34,760 nt of DNA from contig JAFEEJ010000252.1 of NCBI GenBank assembly GCA_018241145.1, positions 1 through 34,760 of the forward strand, given 5' to 3'. The notes under the pieces are model-generated. The model was not told the DNA's origin and did no database searches. It saw only the letters and a program-made list of their open reading frames with translations. Shown here piece after piece: positions 17,438-24,175 of this stretch. Source of the stretch: Pseudomonadota bacterium. GTDB lineage: Bacteria; Pseudomonadota; Gammaproteobacteria; Xanthomonadales; Rhodanobacteraceae. The translations under genes were made by a program, and so were the position numbers. Position 1 is the first letter of the stretch. Each line of letters begins with the position of its first letter.

Positions 17438-17920
17438 TCAGGACGGAAGCAGGCGCCGCGCCAGCAGGAAAGCGCGCGCATCCTCGGCGTCGTTCTCGAA
17501 CCATGCGCGCGCGGAACCCAGCCGGAACGAATAACCCCACGCGTCCATGTCGGCGAGTGCGCGCTCGCGGCCGAAGCCGGGCAGGGCATCGGCCAGCAGG
17601 ATCTGCAGGCAGCAGGTCGCGTCTTCCTCGATCTGCGAGTCGCTGGCGTCGGTGTGGATGTCGTCGCGCCGCCGCGGATCGGCGACCAGCAGGTGGCAGG
17701 CCTCGTGCAACAGCGAGTGCAGCGGCGTGTCCGCGCGCGCGTGCACGTTCGAGCCGATCACGCCGGCTTCCGGGTCGCCCCAGTAGCTGCCGGGAATCGG
17801 CGCGCCGTCTTCGACGCGGATCAATTGCAGGCCGTGCCGCGCGAGCAGGGCTGCGCAGGCGTCGAAGCCGATGTCGCGGATCCGCAAGACTTCTTCTTTC
17901 GGGACCGGCCGCGATTCCAT
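17438..17920 (-). CDS. Conserved HExxH protein, putative zinc metallopeptidase
   Basis: 160-residue soluble protein, unnamed. HSLLHEACHLLV contains H-E-A-C-H at about residues 72-76, and IEEDATCCLQIL follows about 20 residues later with two glutamates that could give the third zinc ligand, the gluzincin arrangement. Other striking features are PGSYWGDPEAGVIG, an aromatic-rich DMDAWGYSFRLGSARAWFE, and no signal peptide. The protein looks like a family kept in Xanthomonadales, by my recollection only. Start ATG 17920 is chosen because the in-frame sequence upstream is a dispersed palindrome. Convergent with pncC. Peptidase activity is inference from the motif; a metal-dependent non-peptidase role is possible. 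Confidence 0.7.
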   Translation of the reverse strand: MESRPVPKEEVLRIRDIGFDACAALLARHGLQLIRVEDGAPIPGSYWGDPEAGVIGSNVHARADTPLHSLLHEACHLLVADPRRRDDIHTDASDSQIEEDATCCLQILLADALPGFGRERALADMDAWGYSFRLGSARAWFENDAEDARAFLLARRLLPS

Positions 17921-17929
17921 GTCGTCGTC

Positions 17930-18025
17930 ATTCCGGACGCCGCGCGGCGACGATCCGGAATCTGCTGTTCCGGGGGATGAGTGAAGAGCGGATTCCGGGT
18001 TCCAGCCTTCGGCTGGCCCCGGAAT
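17930..18025. repeat. Two TTCCGG palindromes, intergenic
   Basis: Two palindromic units: 17930-17961 (ATTCCGGACGC ... GATCCGGAAT) and 17992-18025 (ATTCCGGGTTCCAGCC, loop TTC, GGCTGGCCCCGGAAT). Both are flanked by GTCATTCCGG/CCGGAATGAC ends. The same family occurs at 23932-24170. Confidence 0.85.
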
Positions 18026-18072
18026 GACGACGAGGGTGGCTGCATTCTTTCCGCTCACGGCTCTCGACTCGC

Positions 18073-18114
18073 GGCTCACGGCGACACGCTCACGGCTCAC
18101 GGCGACACGCTCAC
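18073..18114. repeat. Perfect 21-bp tandem duplication over the minE stop
   Basis: GGCTCACGGCGACACGCTCAC occurs twice without a gap, 18073-18093 and 18094-18114, and related CGCTCACGG words lie just left. The second copy covers the minE stop codon (18111-18113). Belongs to the GCTCACCG-type repeat family also seen near 19300 and 28760. Confidence 0.9.
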
Positions 18115-18386
18115 GCTCCGCCCGCGGCCTTGATCGGCCCGTCCGGCAGCGCCACCGACAATTCCAGCACTTCGTGTTCGCCGTCGCGTTCCACGTTGAC
18201 CTGCACCGCGTCCGGGTCGACGTTGACGTACTTGCGGATCACCCCCAGCAACTCGCCGCGCAGCAGCGGCAGGTAATCGGGCGCGCCGCGATGGGCGCGT
18301 TCCTGCGCGACGATGATGCGCAGGCGCTCGCGCGCGATGCTGGCGGTGTGCTTCGGGCGCGCGCGCAGAAAATCCAGGATTCCCAT
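18111..18386 (-). CDS. minE: Cell division topological specificity factor MinE
   Basis: 91 residues (E. coli 88). The N-terminal [11 protein letters not shown] is the membrane-targeting amphipathic helix; [17 protein letters not shown] is the MinD-binding helix/strand that stimulates its ATPase; the C-terminal part (about 35-85) is the topological specificity and dimerisation domain, with [19 protein letters not shown]. MinE restricts MinCD to the poles and drives its oscillation. AGGAG is 8 nt before the ATG at 18386. Last gene of minC-minD-minE, 10 bp behind minD. Confidence 0.96.
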   Translation of the reverse strand: MGILDFLRARPKHTASIARERLRIIVAQERAHRGAPDYLPLLRGELLGVIRKYVNVDPDAVQVNVERDGEHEVLELSVALPDGPIKAAGGA

Positions 18387-18396
18387 GGCGAGCTCC

Positions 18397-19209
18397 TCAG
18401 GTCCCGAACATGCGCTTGAAGAAACCCTTCTTCGGCGCATCGATGAAACGCAATTCGACCTCGTCGCCGTCCAGCCGCGCGACCGCGTCGCCGTATGCCT
18501 GGCCCGCGATCGAACCGGCGTCGTGGATCACCGGCACGCCGGAGTTGGACGCGGCCAGCACCTGCCCGGACTCGGGGATCACGCCCAGCACCGGGATGCC
18601 GAGGATTTCCTCGACGTCCTGCACGCTCATCATCTCGCCGGCTTCGACGCGAACCGGGTTGTAGCGCGTCAGCAGCAGATGCTGGCGCATCGGGCCGTCG
18701 CCGCGTTCGGCGCGGCGCGTTTTCGACGCGAGCAGGCCGAGGATGCGGTCGGAGTCGCGCACGGAGGAAACTTCCGGGTTGACCACCACCACCGCGCGAT
18801 CGGCGAAATACATAGCGAGGTGCGCGCCCTTCTCGATGCCGGCGGGCGAATCGCAGATCACGAAATCGAAACCGTCGGCGGCCAGTTCGTCCAGCACGCG
18901 CCCCACGCCTTCCTGCGTCAGCGCATCCTTGTCGCGCGTCTGCGAGGCCGCCAGCACGTGCAGGTTGTCCAGCCGCTTGTCGCGGATCAGCGCCTGTTTC
19001 AGGGTCGCTTCGTTGTGGATCACGTTGACGAAGTCGTAGACCACGCGCCGCTCGCAGCCCATGATCAGGTCGAGGTTGCGCAGGCCGACGTCGAAGTCGA
19101 TCACGGCGACGCGGTGGCCGCGCTTGGCGAGGCCGGTGGCGAGCGAGGCGGACGTGGTGGTCTTGCCCACGCCGCCCTTGCCGGAAGTAACGACGATGAT
19201 TTCAGTCAA
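18397..19209 (-). CDS. minD: Septum site-determining ATPase MinD
   Basis: 270 residues, exactly the E. coli length, if it starts at TTG 19209 ([12 protein letters not shown]). GGAG is 9 nt upstream. A TTG at 19224 would add five residues; no ATG is available near the N-terminus. The deviant Walker A is GKGGVGKT (about 10-17), followed by [11 protein letters not shown] and [10 protein letters not shown]. The C-terminal [11 protein letters not shown] is the amphipathic membrane-targeting helix. MinD-ATP binds the membrane and recruits MinC to block FtsZ rings away from midcell; MinE releases it. A repeat-rich 108-bp gap separates it from minC. Confidence 0.97.
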   Translation of the reverse strand: MTEIIVVTSGKGGVGKTTTSASLATGLAKRGHRVAVIDFDVGLRNLDLIMGCERRVVYDFVNVIHNEATLKQALIRDKRLDNLHVLAASQTRDKDALTQEGVGRVLDELAADGFDFVICDSPAGIEKGAHLAMYFADRAVVVVNPEVSSVRDSDRILGLLASKTRRAERGDGPMRQHLLLTRYNPVRVEAGEMMSVQDVEEILGIPVLGVIPESGQVLAASNSGVPVIHDAGSIAGQAYGDAVARLDGDEVELRFIDAPKKGFFKRMFGT

Positions 19210-19244
19210 GGTTCGAATCTCCAATGATCAGGTTTGCATCGACA

Positions 19245-19321
19245 GTGAGCGGTCAGCGGTGAGCGGTTTGCAGCCGTCTGGCCGAGCCCTTTCCGCTCAC
19301 CGCTCACGATTCACCGCTCAC
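19245..19321. repeat. GTGAGCGG inverted repeat between minC and minD
   Basis: GTGAGCGG-type words at 19245-19266 face CCGCTCAC-type words at 19293-19321. AGCGGTGAGCGG (19255-19266) pairs perfectly with CCGCTCACCGCT (19293-19304) over a 26-nt loop. The minC stop (19318-19320) lies in the right arm. The hairpin would form in the minC-minD mRNA. Confidence 0.8.
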
Positions 19322-20115
19322 AGGTTGGCAAGCTTCAACTTGCCGCCGTCCAGATAAATCTGCACCGGCCTGCCTTCGTGCTCGGCCGGGATTTCCTCGA
19401 ACACGCGGTAGTGTCCGGCGATCGATACCAGCTCGGCGCGGAATTCGCTGCAGAAGATGCGTGCGCGTTCGTCGCCGAGCGCGCCGGCGAAAGCGCGTCC
19501 ACGCAGCGGCCCGTACACGTGCACGTTGCCGTCGGCCAGCACCTCGGCGCCATTGGCGACCGGCGCCACCACGACCAGGTCGCGGCCGCGCGCATACACC
19601 TGCTGACCGGTGCGCACGGCCTGCGCGTGGTATTGCGCCGGCGCGCCCGCCGGCAGGACAGGCGCGGCGGCTTCGGGGGATTTCGATGGCGCGGCCTCCA
19701 GTCTCGGCCGGGCGGACGCGGTGGGGTCCGTGTCCGCGGAGGATGCGGGCGCTTCCGCCGCACGCTCGTACTGGGCACGGAATTTCGCGATCAACGGCAA
19801 GCCCAGCCGCCGCGCCAGCGCGTCGTTTTCGCTGGTGCCATAGGCCAGCCCGACCGGCAGCATGCCGGCGGCGCGCACCGCTTCCAGCAGGGCATCCACC
19901 TCGCCGTCTTCGGGTTGCGCGGCCAGGTGCGAAAGATCCAGCACCACCGCGGCGCGCTCGAACAACTGCGGCGCCGCGCGCACGCGGCGATCCAGCTCCG
20001 CATGCAGCGCGGCGGCATCGTTGCGGCGCACCCGCACGCTGGCAATGCCGACCTGCCCGAACTTCAGTTCCACCGCCTCGGCGCTGTCGTTGCGCCCGCC
20101 CGCCGCCAGACTCAC
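19318..20115 (-). CDS. minC: Septum site-determining protein MinC
   Basis: 265 residues from GTG 20115. The N-terminal FtsZ-inhibiting domain (about 12-115) begins ELKFGQVGIASVRV. An Ala/Pro/Ser-rich linker (about 120-160) is longer than in E. coli (231 residues in total). The C-terminal beta-helix (about 163-265) has the VRTGQQVYARG loop corresponding to RSGQ, then GAEVLADGNVHVYGPLRGRAFAG and IFCSEFRAELVSIAGHY, the MinD-binding face. The start overlaps the acetyltransferase stop by four bases (GTGA), so translation is coupled. An ATG at 20142 would overlap the neighbour by 31 bp and add atypical residues. It inhibits FtsZ assembly with MinD. Confidence 0.93.
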   Translation of the reverse strand: MSLAAGGRNDSAEAVELKFGQVGIASVRVRRNDAAALHAELDRRVRAAPQLFERAAVVLDLSHLAAQPEDGEVDALLEAVRAAGMLPVGLAYGTSENDALARRLGLPLIAKFRAQYERAAEAPASSADTDPTASARPRLEAAPSKSPEAAAPVLPAGAPAQYHAQAVRTGQQVYARGRDLVVVAPVANGAEVLADGNVHVYGPLRGRAFAGALGDERARIFCSEFRAELVSIAGHYRVFEEIPAEHEGRPVQIYLDGGKLKLANL

Positions 20116-20714
20116 GCACCACCCGTTGCCGCACGCGGCCATTCGATGTGGGTGCGTGCGCGCGTCGCAAGCCAGGGTTGCGCGGGCAGGCCGCGCGGAT
20201 AGGTTTCGCACACGAAGGCATGGCATTCGAGCTGTTTGGCGAGCAGGCACACGCGCCGGCCGTTTTCCGGCATCGCCTGCTGGCCGACTTCGTTGAAACC
20301 GCGGGTGCCGTGGAACAGCATCGCCACGTCGTCGCGCGGTTCCAGGAACACCTCGCAGGCCAGCACCGGCGCGTGCGCTTCGGCGTAACTTTGCACGTCG
20401 CTGTAGAACACGCGCCCGAGCCCGTGCCTTCGGTAACCGTCGCCGATCACCACGCGGTCGATGTACACGAAGCGCGCATAGCGTTCGTGGAACCAGCGGA
20501 AATTGGAACTCGCGTAACCCGCGTCTTCGCGCAGCGCGATCAGGAAGCCGGCGATCTCGCCCTCGATTTCGGCCACGCGGAAATAGTCGGCCTGTTCGAA
20601 GAAATAGCGCAGGCCCGCGGCATCCAGCGGCAGGATGGCGGCGCCGGCGCCGTTGTTGAGGGCGAGCACCGTGTCGAGGTCGGGCTCGCGGACATCGCGA
20701 AGGTGGACAGACAT
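20112..20714 (-). CDS. GNAT-family N-acetyltransferase
   Basis: 200 residues. The acetyl-CoA binding motif R-x-x-G-x-G is present as YRRHGLGRVFY (about residues 94-104). The beginning DVREPDLDTVLALNN, the central SSNFRWFHERYARFVYIDRVVI and the LACEVFLEPRDD segment resemble the COG3818-type predicted acetyltransferases. The last 40 residues (HAFVCETYPRGLPAQPWLATRARTH region) extend beyond the core. The substrate is unknown. GGAG precedes ATG 20714. It is the first gene of a minus-strand run and its stop overlaps the minC start, so it is expressed with minCDE; a role in division is possible but not shown. Confidence 0.82.
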   Translation of the reverse strand: MSVHLRDVREPDLDTVLALNNGAGAAILPLDAAGLRYFFEQADYFRVAEIEGEIAGFLIALREDAGYASSNFRWFHERYARFVYIDRVVIGDGYRRHGLGRVFYSDVQSYAEAHAPVLACEVFLEPRDDVAMLFHGTRGFNEVGQQAMPENGRRVCLLAKQLECHAFVCETYPRGLPAQPWLATRARTHIEWPRAATGGA

Positions 20715-21041
20715 CAGGTCTCCAATGCGTCCATCCCGGACGCGAAAATCACCAGGCGGTCGACCCTGACCGCGTTCCTCGTTCCTTGCCCAACTCCGGT
20801 GAAACAAGAATCGGGCCAATGCCCCCGCATTCCGATCGCCCGGACAGCCACGTTGCCGTGGCGTGTTTCACGGGACGCGCATCACATTCGCGCCCGCACC
20901 GATCGCGCAATTATGACACGCGCGACGCACAGGGTCATGTTCCACTTCTCCGGTGACGAGGTTGTGACCGGCGCATGGCGGGCAAGTTCCGGCTTGCGGC
21001 AACGCGAGGCGCGCGGGGGCGCGTTGTCATATCATCCGCGC
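20715..21041. other. Divergent intergenic region, acetyltransferase-minCDE / histidine kinase
   Basis: 327 bp that must hold two divergent promoters. I see no convincing -35/-10 pair, operator or repeat. Some weak AT-richer spots exist (about 20910-20920 and 21025-21036). The kinase frame stays open through part of it from ATG 20937, so the kinase may begin upstream of 21042. Confidence 0.5.
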
Positions 21042-22250
21042 GTGCCTTCGCGTCGTGCCCTCAATCACATCCGCCTGCTGCGTTACGCGGGCCTGTTCAC
21101 CTATGCCTGCGTAGGCGTGCCGCTGGTCAGCCGCGACTGGATGCAGTCGCGGCTCGGCAGCCCGCAGGTGCAGGAACAGTTCGGCCAGTTGCAGCAGCAG
21201 GTGCGCTCCCACACCGACATCCTGTTGTGGGCGGTGTGCTACGTGATTTTCGGCGTGGTGTACTGGTTGCTGACGCGCGACCTGGGTTCGCGCCGGCACC
21301 TTGCGACCAAGCTCCTGGGGCTGGTGGTGCTGACCGCCGCCGCGATCGCGATCGGCTGGTTTTCGCAGAGCGGCCTTTCCGCGCTGCTGATGATGGTGGT
21401 CTGCGTGGTGCTTCCGCTGCTGCTGCCGCTGCCGATCGGGGTGGTCTGGCTGGTGTTGCAGAACCTCGCCTTGATCCCGGTGTTCGCCAGCTTTCCGGGG
21501 TTCGACATCGCCAAGGCGAGCCTGCAGGTCAGCCTGTATTTCAGCTTCTCGGTGATCACCTTCATCGCATCCATGGCGGCCAGCCAGCAGGCCGAGGCGC
21601 GCGAGGAACAGCGGCGGTTGAATTCCGAATTGCGCGCCACGCGCGCGCTGCTGGCGGAGTCCAGCCGCATTTCCGAGCGCATGCGCATCGCGCGCGAACT
21701 GCACGACCTGATCGGGCATCACCTGACCGCGCTGAGCCTCAATCTGGAAGTCGCGAGCCATCTGGCCGCGGCGCCCGCCGCCGAGCACGTGGGCAAGGCG
21801 CAGAGCACGGCCAAGCAGCTGCTCAGCGACGTGCGCGAAGTGGTGAGCGAACTGCGCGACGACGATGCCATCGATCTCACCGACGCATTGCGCAACATCA
21901 CCGAAGGCGTGCCGGGCCTGGAAGTGCACCTGGAACTGCCATCGCGCTTTTCGGTGGAGGATCCGCGCCGCGCGCAGGTCCTGCTGCGTTGCGCGCAGGA
22001 AATCGTCACCAACGCGGTGCGCCACGCCGGTGCGCGGAATCTCTGGCTGCGCTTCGAGCGCACCGCCGACGGCATGCTGGCGTTGAAGGCGCACGACGAC
22101 GGCCGCGGCGCCTCCGAACTGAAGCCGGGCAACGGATTGAGCGGCATGCGTGAACGGCTGGCCGAGGTCGGCGGACGGCTGGTGATCGACACCGCGCACA
22201 ACCGCGGGTTCACCCTGGAAGCATCGATGCCGGTCGAAAACGCGGTTTGA
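21042..22250 (+). CDS. DesK/NarX-type sensor histidine kinase (HisKA_3)
   Basis: About 402 residues from GTG 21042. Five or six membrane helices fill residues 15-180 with almost no external loop, so the signal is likely sensed in or at the membrane. A coiled linker (182-212) follows. The HisKA_3 H-box is ERMRIARELHDLIGHH with phosphoacceptor H221; the N-box includes CAQEIVTNAVRHAG (N324) and the G-boxes DDGRG and GNGLSGMRERL (352-372). This belongs to the same class as DesK and LiaS. It phosphorylates the NarL-type regulator downstream. The start is uncertain: no good RBS precedes 21042, and ATG 20937 would add 35 residues without obvious family character. Confidence 0.88.
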   Translation: MPSRRALNHIRLLRYAGLFTYACVGVPLVSRDWMQSRLGSPQVQEQFGQLQQQVRSHTDILLWAVCYVIFGVVYWLLTRDLGSRRHLATKLLGLVVLTAAAIAIGWFSQSGLSALLMMVVCVVLPLLLPLPIGVVWLVLQNLALIPVFASFPGFDIAKASLQVSLYFSFSVITFIASMAASQQAEAREEQRRLNSELRATRALLAESSRISERMRIARELHDLIGHHLTALSLNLEVASHLAAAPAAEHVGKAQSTAKQLLSDVREVVSELRDDDAIDLTDALRNITEGVPGLEVHLELPSRFSVEDPRRAQVLLRCAQEIVTNAVRHAGARNLWLRFERTADGMLALKAHDDGRGASELKPGNGLSGMRERLAEVGGRLVIDTAHNRGFTLEASMPVENAV

Positions 22251-22283
22251 GGGAAGCGCGTTTGCTGCGTGGGGAGGAGCTGG

Positions 22284-22475
22284 ATGATTTGCGTATTTCC
22301 CGTCGAGGATCGGAACCTGGTGCGGCAGGGTCGCGGCGATTGCGCTTGCGCGATGCCGCAAGGGCATCGCGCGCAATGGTCGCGGGTGAGGCAGGGATGC
22401 CGATCGGGCGGCGCACCATGGACGGTTCGGCGCGGGCTGTACGGCGCAACCAAACCATGGGGATCGTGCCAATGA
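22284..22475 (+). CDS. Small open frame upstream of and coupled to the response regulator
   Basis: 63-codon frame with GGGGAGGAG just before its ATG, the best ribosome-binding site in this operon. Its first 16 codons (MICVFPVEDRNLVRQG) are a diverged copy of the response regulator start (MISVCLVDDQNLVRQG). The rest crosses a hairpin and encodes an Arg/Gly/Trp/Cys-rich tail unlike any domain I know. Its TGA (22473-22475) overlaps the regulator ATG (22472-22474) as ATGA. It is either a leader peptide that couples translation or a relic of a disrupted regulator start; I cannot tell which. Confidence 0.45.
   Translation: MICVFPVEDRNLVRQGRGDCACAMPQGHRAQWSRVRQGCRSGGAPWTVRRGLYGATKPWGSCQ
22339..22377. 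repeat. REP-like composite hairpin between the repeat copies
   Basis: Outer stem ATTGC / GCAAT, 4-nt left-side bulge (GCTT), inner 10-bp stem GCGCGATGCC / GGCATCGCGC, loop GCAAG. The architecture and inner GCGCGATGC match the element after pstB. Confidence 0.7.
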
Positions 22476-23113
22476 TTTCGGTCTGTCTCGTCGATGATCA
22501 GAACCTGGTGCGGCAGGGTATCCGATCCCTGCTCGAACTTTCGCCCGATATCCGCGTGATCGCCGAATGCGTGGACGGCGCGCAGGCGCTCGAGACGATT
22601 CCGAAGGTGAAGCCGGATGTCGTCCTGCTGGACCTGCGCATGCCCGGCAAGAGCGGGCTGGACGTGCTCAACGCGTTCGCCGCGCAGGGCGCGGTGCCGC
22701 CGACGATCATCCTCACCACTTTCGACGACGACCAGCTGGTGCTCGCGGGCCTGAAAGCCGGCGCGCGCGGTTACCTGTTGAAGGATGTTTCGCTGGAACA
22801 ACTGGTGGAAGCGGTGAAAACCGTCGCCGGCGGCGGTTCGCTGATCGCGCCGATGGTCACGCAAAGATTATTGGCCGGCATCGGCCGCATGCAGAACCAG
22901 TTCACCAGCCTCGAACAACCCGACCCGCTGACCGAACGCGAAACCGAAATCCTGCGCCTGATGTCCGGCGGCTACAGCAACAAGGAAATCGCCAATTCGC
23001 TCGGGGTGGCCGAAGGCACCGTCAAGAACCACGTCTCCAACATCCTGTCCAAACTCGGCGTGCGCGACCGCACGCGCGCGGTGCTGAAGGCGCTGGAGTT
23101 GGGGATTGTGTGA
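22472..23113 (+). CDS. NarL/FixJ-family response regulator
   Basis: 213 residues. The receiver domain (1-120) has the acidic pair D8-D9, phosphoacceptor D54 in VVLLDLRMPG, T82/T83 in ILTTF and K104 in LLKD. The LuxR-type HTH (about 150-213) reads LTERETEILRLMSGGYSNKE, IANSLGVAEGTVKNHV, KLGVRDRTRAV. It is the evident partner of the upstream DesK-like kinase. The spacing to the kinase (221 bp) is unusual because of the duplicated 5' end. ATG 22472 is chosen for its fit to the receiver fold; ATG 22457 would add MGIVP. The native RBS is weak, so coupling to the upstream small frame is plausible. Confidence 0.93.
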   Translation: MISVCLVDDQNLVRQGIRSLLELSPDIRVIAECVDGAQALETIPKVKPDVVLLDLRMPGKSGLDVLNAFAAQGAVPPTIILTTFDDDQLVLAGLKAGARGYLLKDVSLEQLVEAVKTVAGGGSLIAPMVTQRLLAGIGRMQNQFTSLEQPDPLTERETEILRLMSGGYSNKEIANSLGVAEGTVKNHVSNILSKLGVRDRTRAVLKALELGIV

Positions 23114-23142
23114 GCCCGCAAAACGTTCGGGTAAAAAAGACA

Positions 23143-23625
23143 ATGACTCCGCGTCAATGTGAAATCGCAGCAGAGTCTTTTACAGCCTCCATTCTTGCCC
23201 GAGCAGGATATGACGTTTTAGTGCAATACGGCGCCAATCAACCTCATTACGATTTGGTAGCCGTAAAAGGTCAGCGGTTTCTGTTGGTGTCGGTCAAGGG
23301 AAGCCAGGATGGGGGTTGGATGCTGGCGACACGCTATGTAAAAGAGGGAGTTGGTTATCACCAAGCGACTGATCAGTGGTTGACCGCACAAAGAGAAGAC
23401 ATCGTCTTCGTATTTGTCCAATTTCAAGGAGTTTCCATCGAGCAAGCTCCTCGCGTTTACGTAGCAAGGCCGCCGGAGATCGCAGAGCAACTGCGTGCTC
23501 ACCGCGATGGAAAGGGGCATGGTGCGCTACAAGAGGATTGGCAGCGCAACCATCCGAATTCTGCTTACGCGGACAGGATTCCAAACCCTTGGATATTCAC
23601 TCGTGAGCGCATCGATTCGATTTAA
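23143..23625 (+). CDS. Hypothetical protein, PD-(D/E)XK nuclease-like fold
   Basis: 160 residues, no named family. The layout alpha-(E11)-beta(GYDVLVQYG)-beta(YDLVAVKGQ, D37)-beta(RFLLVSVKGS, K52)-helix matches a PD-(D/E)XK core, but the position normally Glu or Gln in xVK is Ser50, so catalysis may be impaired. A Trp/Tyr/His-rich middle (WMLATRYVKEGVGYHQATDQWL) follows. Base composition is close to 50% GC by eye, well below its neighbours, with AAA, GTA and TTT codons rare elsewhere in the window, which suggests acquisition by transfer. A GTG at 23110 overlapping the regulator stop (GTGA) is an alternative start giving 171 residues. Repeats follow its stop. Confidence 0.6.
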   Translation: MTPRQCEIAAESFTASILARAGYDVLVQYGANQPHYDLVAVKGQRFLLVSVKGSQDGGWMLATRYVKEGVGYHQATDQWLTAQREDIVFVFVQFQGVSIEQAPRVYVARPPEIAEQLRAHRDGKGHGALQEDWQRNHPNSAYADRIPNPWIFTRERIDSI

Positions 23626-23931
23626 TTTGACCCGTTCGCGTAGTTGGGTACTCAGCCCGACCCACAAAGCAGGCCATGGATGGCCGTGTTGAGCGAGCTT
23701 TCCTGCGCTGTATGCGATGCCAAGAGGCGCAGCCGAACGGCGGGGCAAGCGCCGCATGTTCGAGCACAGGGATGTGCGAGTTCGGCGCGGCCGCTGTTCG
23801 GCGAGCCTCGCAGGAGAGTCGCGGCAACAGGAAGTTGCCGTGGCCATCGCATCCAGCGCCATGGTTTTGGCGACTTTTGCCGAAACAAAAGTCGCCCGCT
23901 CGCCTTGGAGGCGAGCGGAAAAAGACAGGCA
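23626..23931. repeat. Noncoding dispersed-type element with twin hairpins
   Basis: About 300 bp with no credible gene. At its right side are two adjoining perfect hairpins: GGCGACTTTTG / CAAAAGTCGCC (23869-23879 and 23886-23896, 6-nt loop) and CCGCTCGCC / GGCGAGCGG (23896-23904 and 23910-23918, 5-nt loop), sharing base 23896. The sequence resembles repeated intergenic segments I associate with Xanthomonadales genomes, often mis-annotated as small proteins. Open frames here on both strands have no domain character and I reject them. Confidence 0.55.
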
Positions 23932-24170
23932 TGTCGTGGTTCCGGAATGACGAAAAGCCGGATTCCGGGTTCTGGCCTTCGGCCAGCCCCGGAATGACGA
24001 TGAAGGCCGATGTCGGCCTGCGCCGGCATGACGAGCAATGGCAAAGTCACTGGATTCCCGCTTTCGCGGGAATGACGAGCAAAAGATGGATTCCGGGTTC
24101 TGCGCTCCGCGCAATCCCGGAATGACGGGCAGAAGCAGATTCCGGATTGCGTCTGCGCCGCGTCCGGAAT
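23932..24170. repeat. Array of TTCCGG/ATTCCC palindromes
   Basis: Units: 23962-23995 (ATTCCGGGTTCTGGCC, TTC, GGCCAGCCCCGGAAT), 24054-24073 (ATTCCCGCTTTCGCGGGAAT), 24090-24123 (ATTCCGGGTTCTGCGC ... CCCGGAAT), 24139-24170 (ATTCCGGATTGCG ... GTCCGGAAT), plus a half unit near 23938. Each ends in AATGACG. The array stops 5 bp before the RND gene stop. Unit 24054-24073 fits ATTCCC-N8-GGGAAT, the pattern of neisserial dRS3 repeats. Confidence 0.85.
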
Positions 24171-24175
24171 GACGG

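Larger units (their letters stand above)
22284..22519 (+). repeat. Imperfect 48-bp direct repeat of the response regulator 5' end
   Basis: 22284-22331 and 22472-22519 align without gaps, 41 of 48 bases identical, including a 19-nt identical run GAACCTGGTGCGGCAGGGT. Similarity stops sharply after that run. TGGGGA before both ATGs is also shared at the same offset. The 140 bp between the copies contain a REP-like hairpin. Confidence 0.9.

Noticed and set aside
18073-18114. Tandem repeat as a CRISPR array start
   Set aside because: Units are directly adjacent without spacers and only two copies exist.
23869-23918. Twin hairpins as a rho-independent terminator
   Set aside because: No T-run follows on either strand; the A-run at 23919 would be a U-run only before, not after, the stem on the minus strand.
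23644-24125. Several overlapping open frames in the repeat region
   Set aside because: They translate the palindromic repeats in frame (recurring PGMT/WIPAFAG-like text), a frequent mis-annotation; no RBS or domain.
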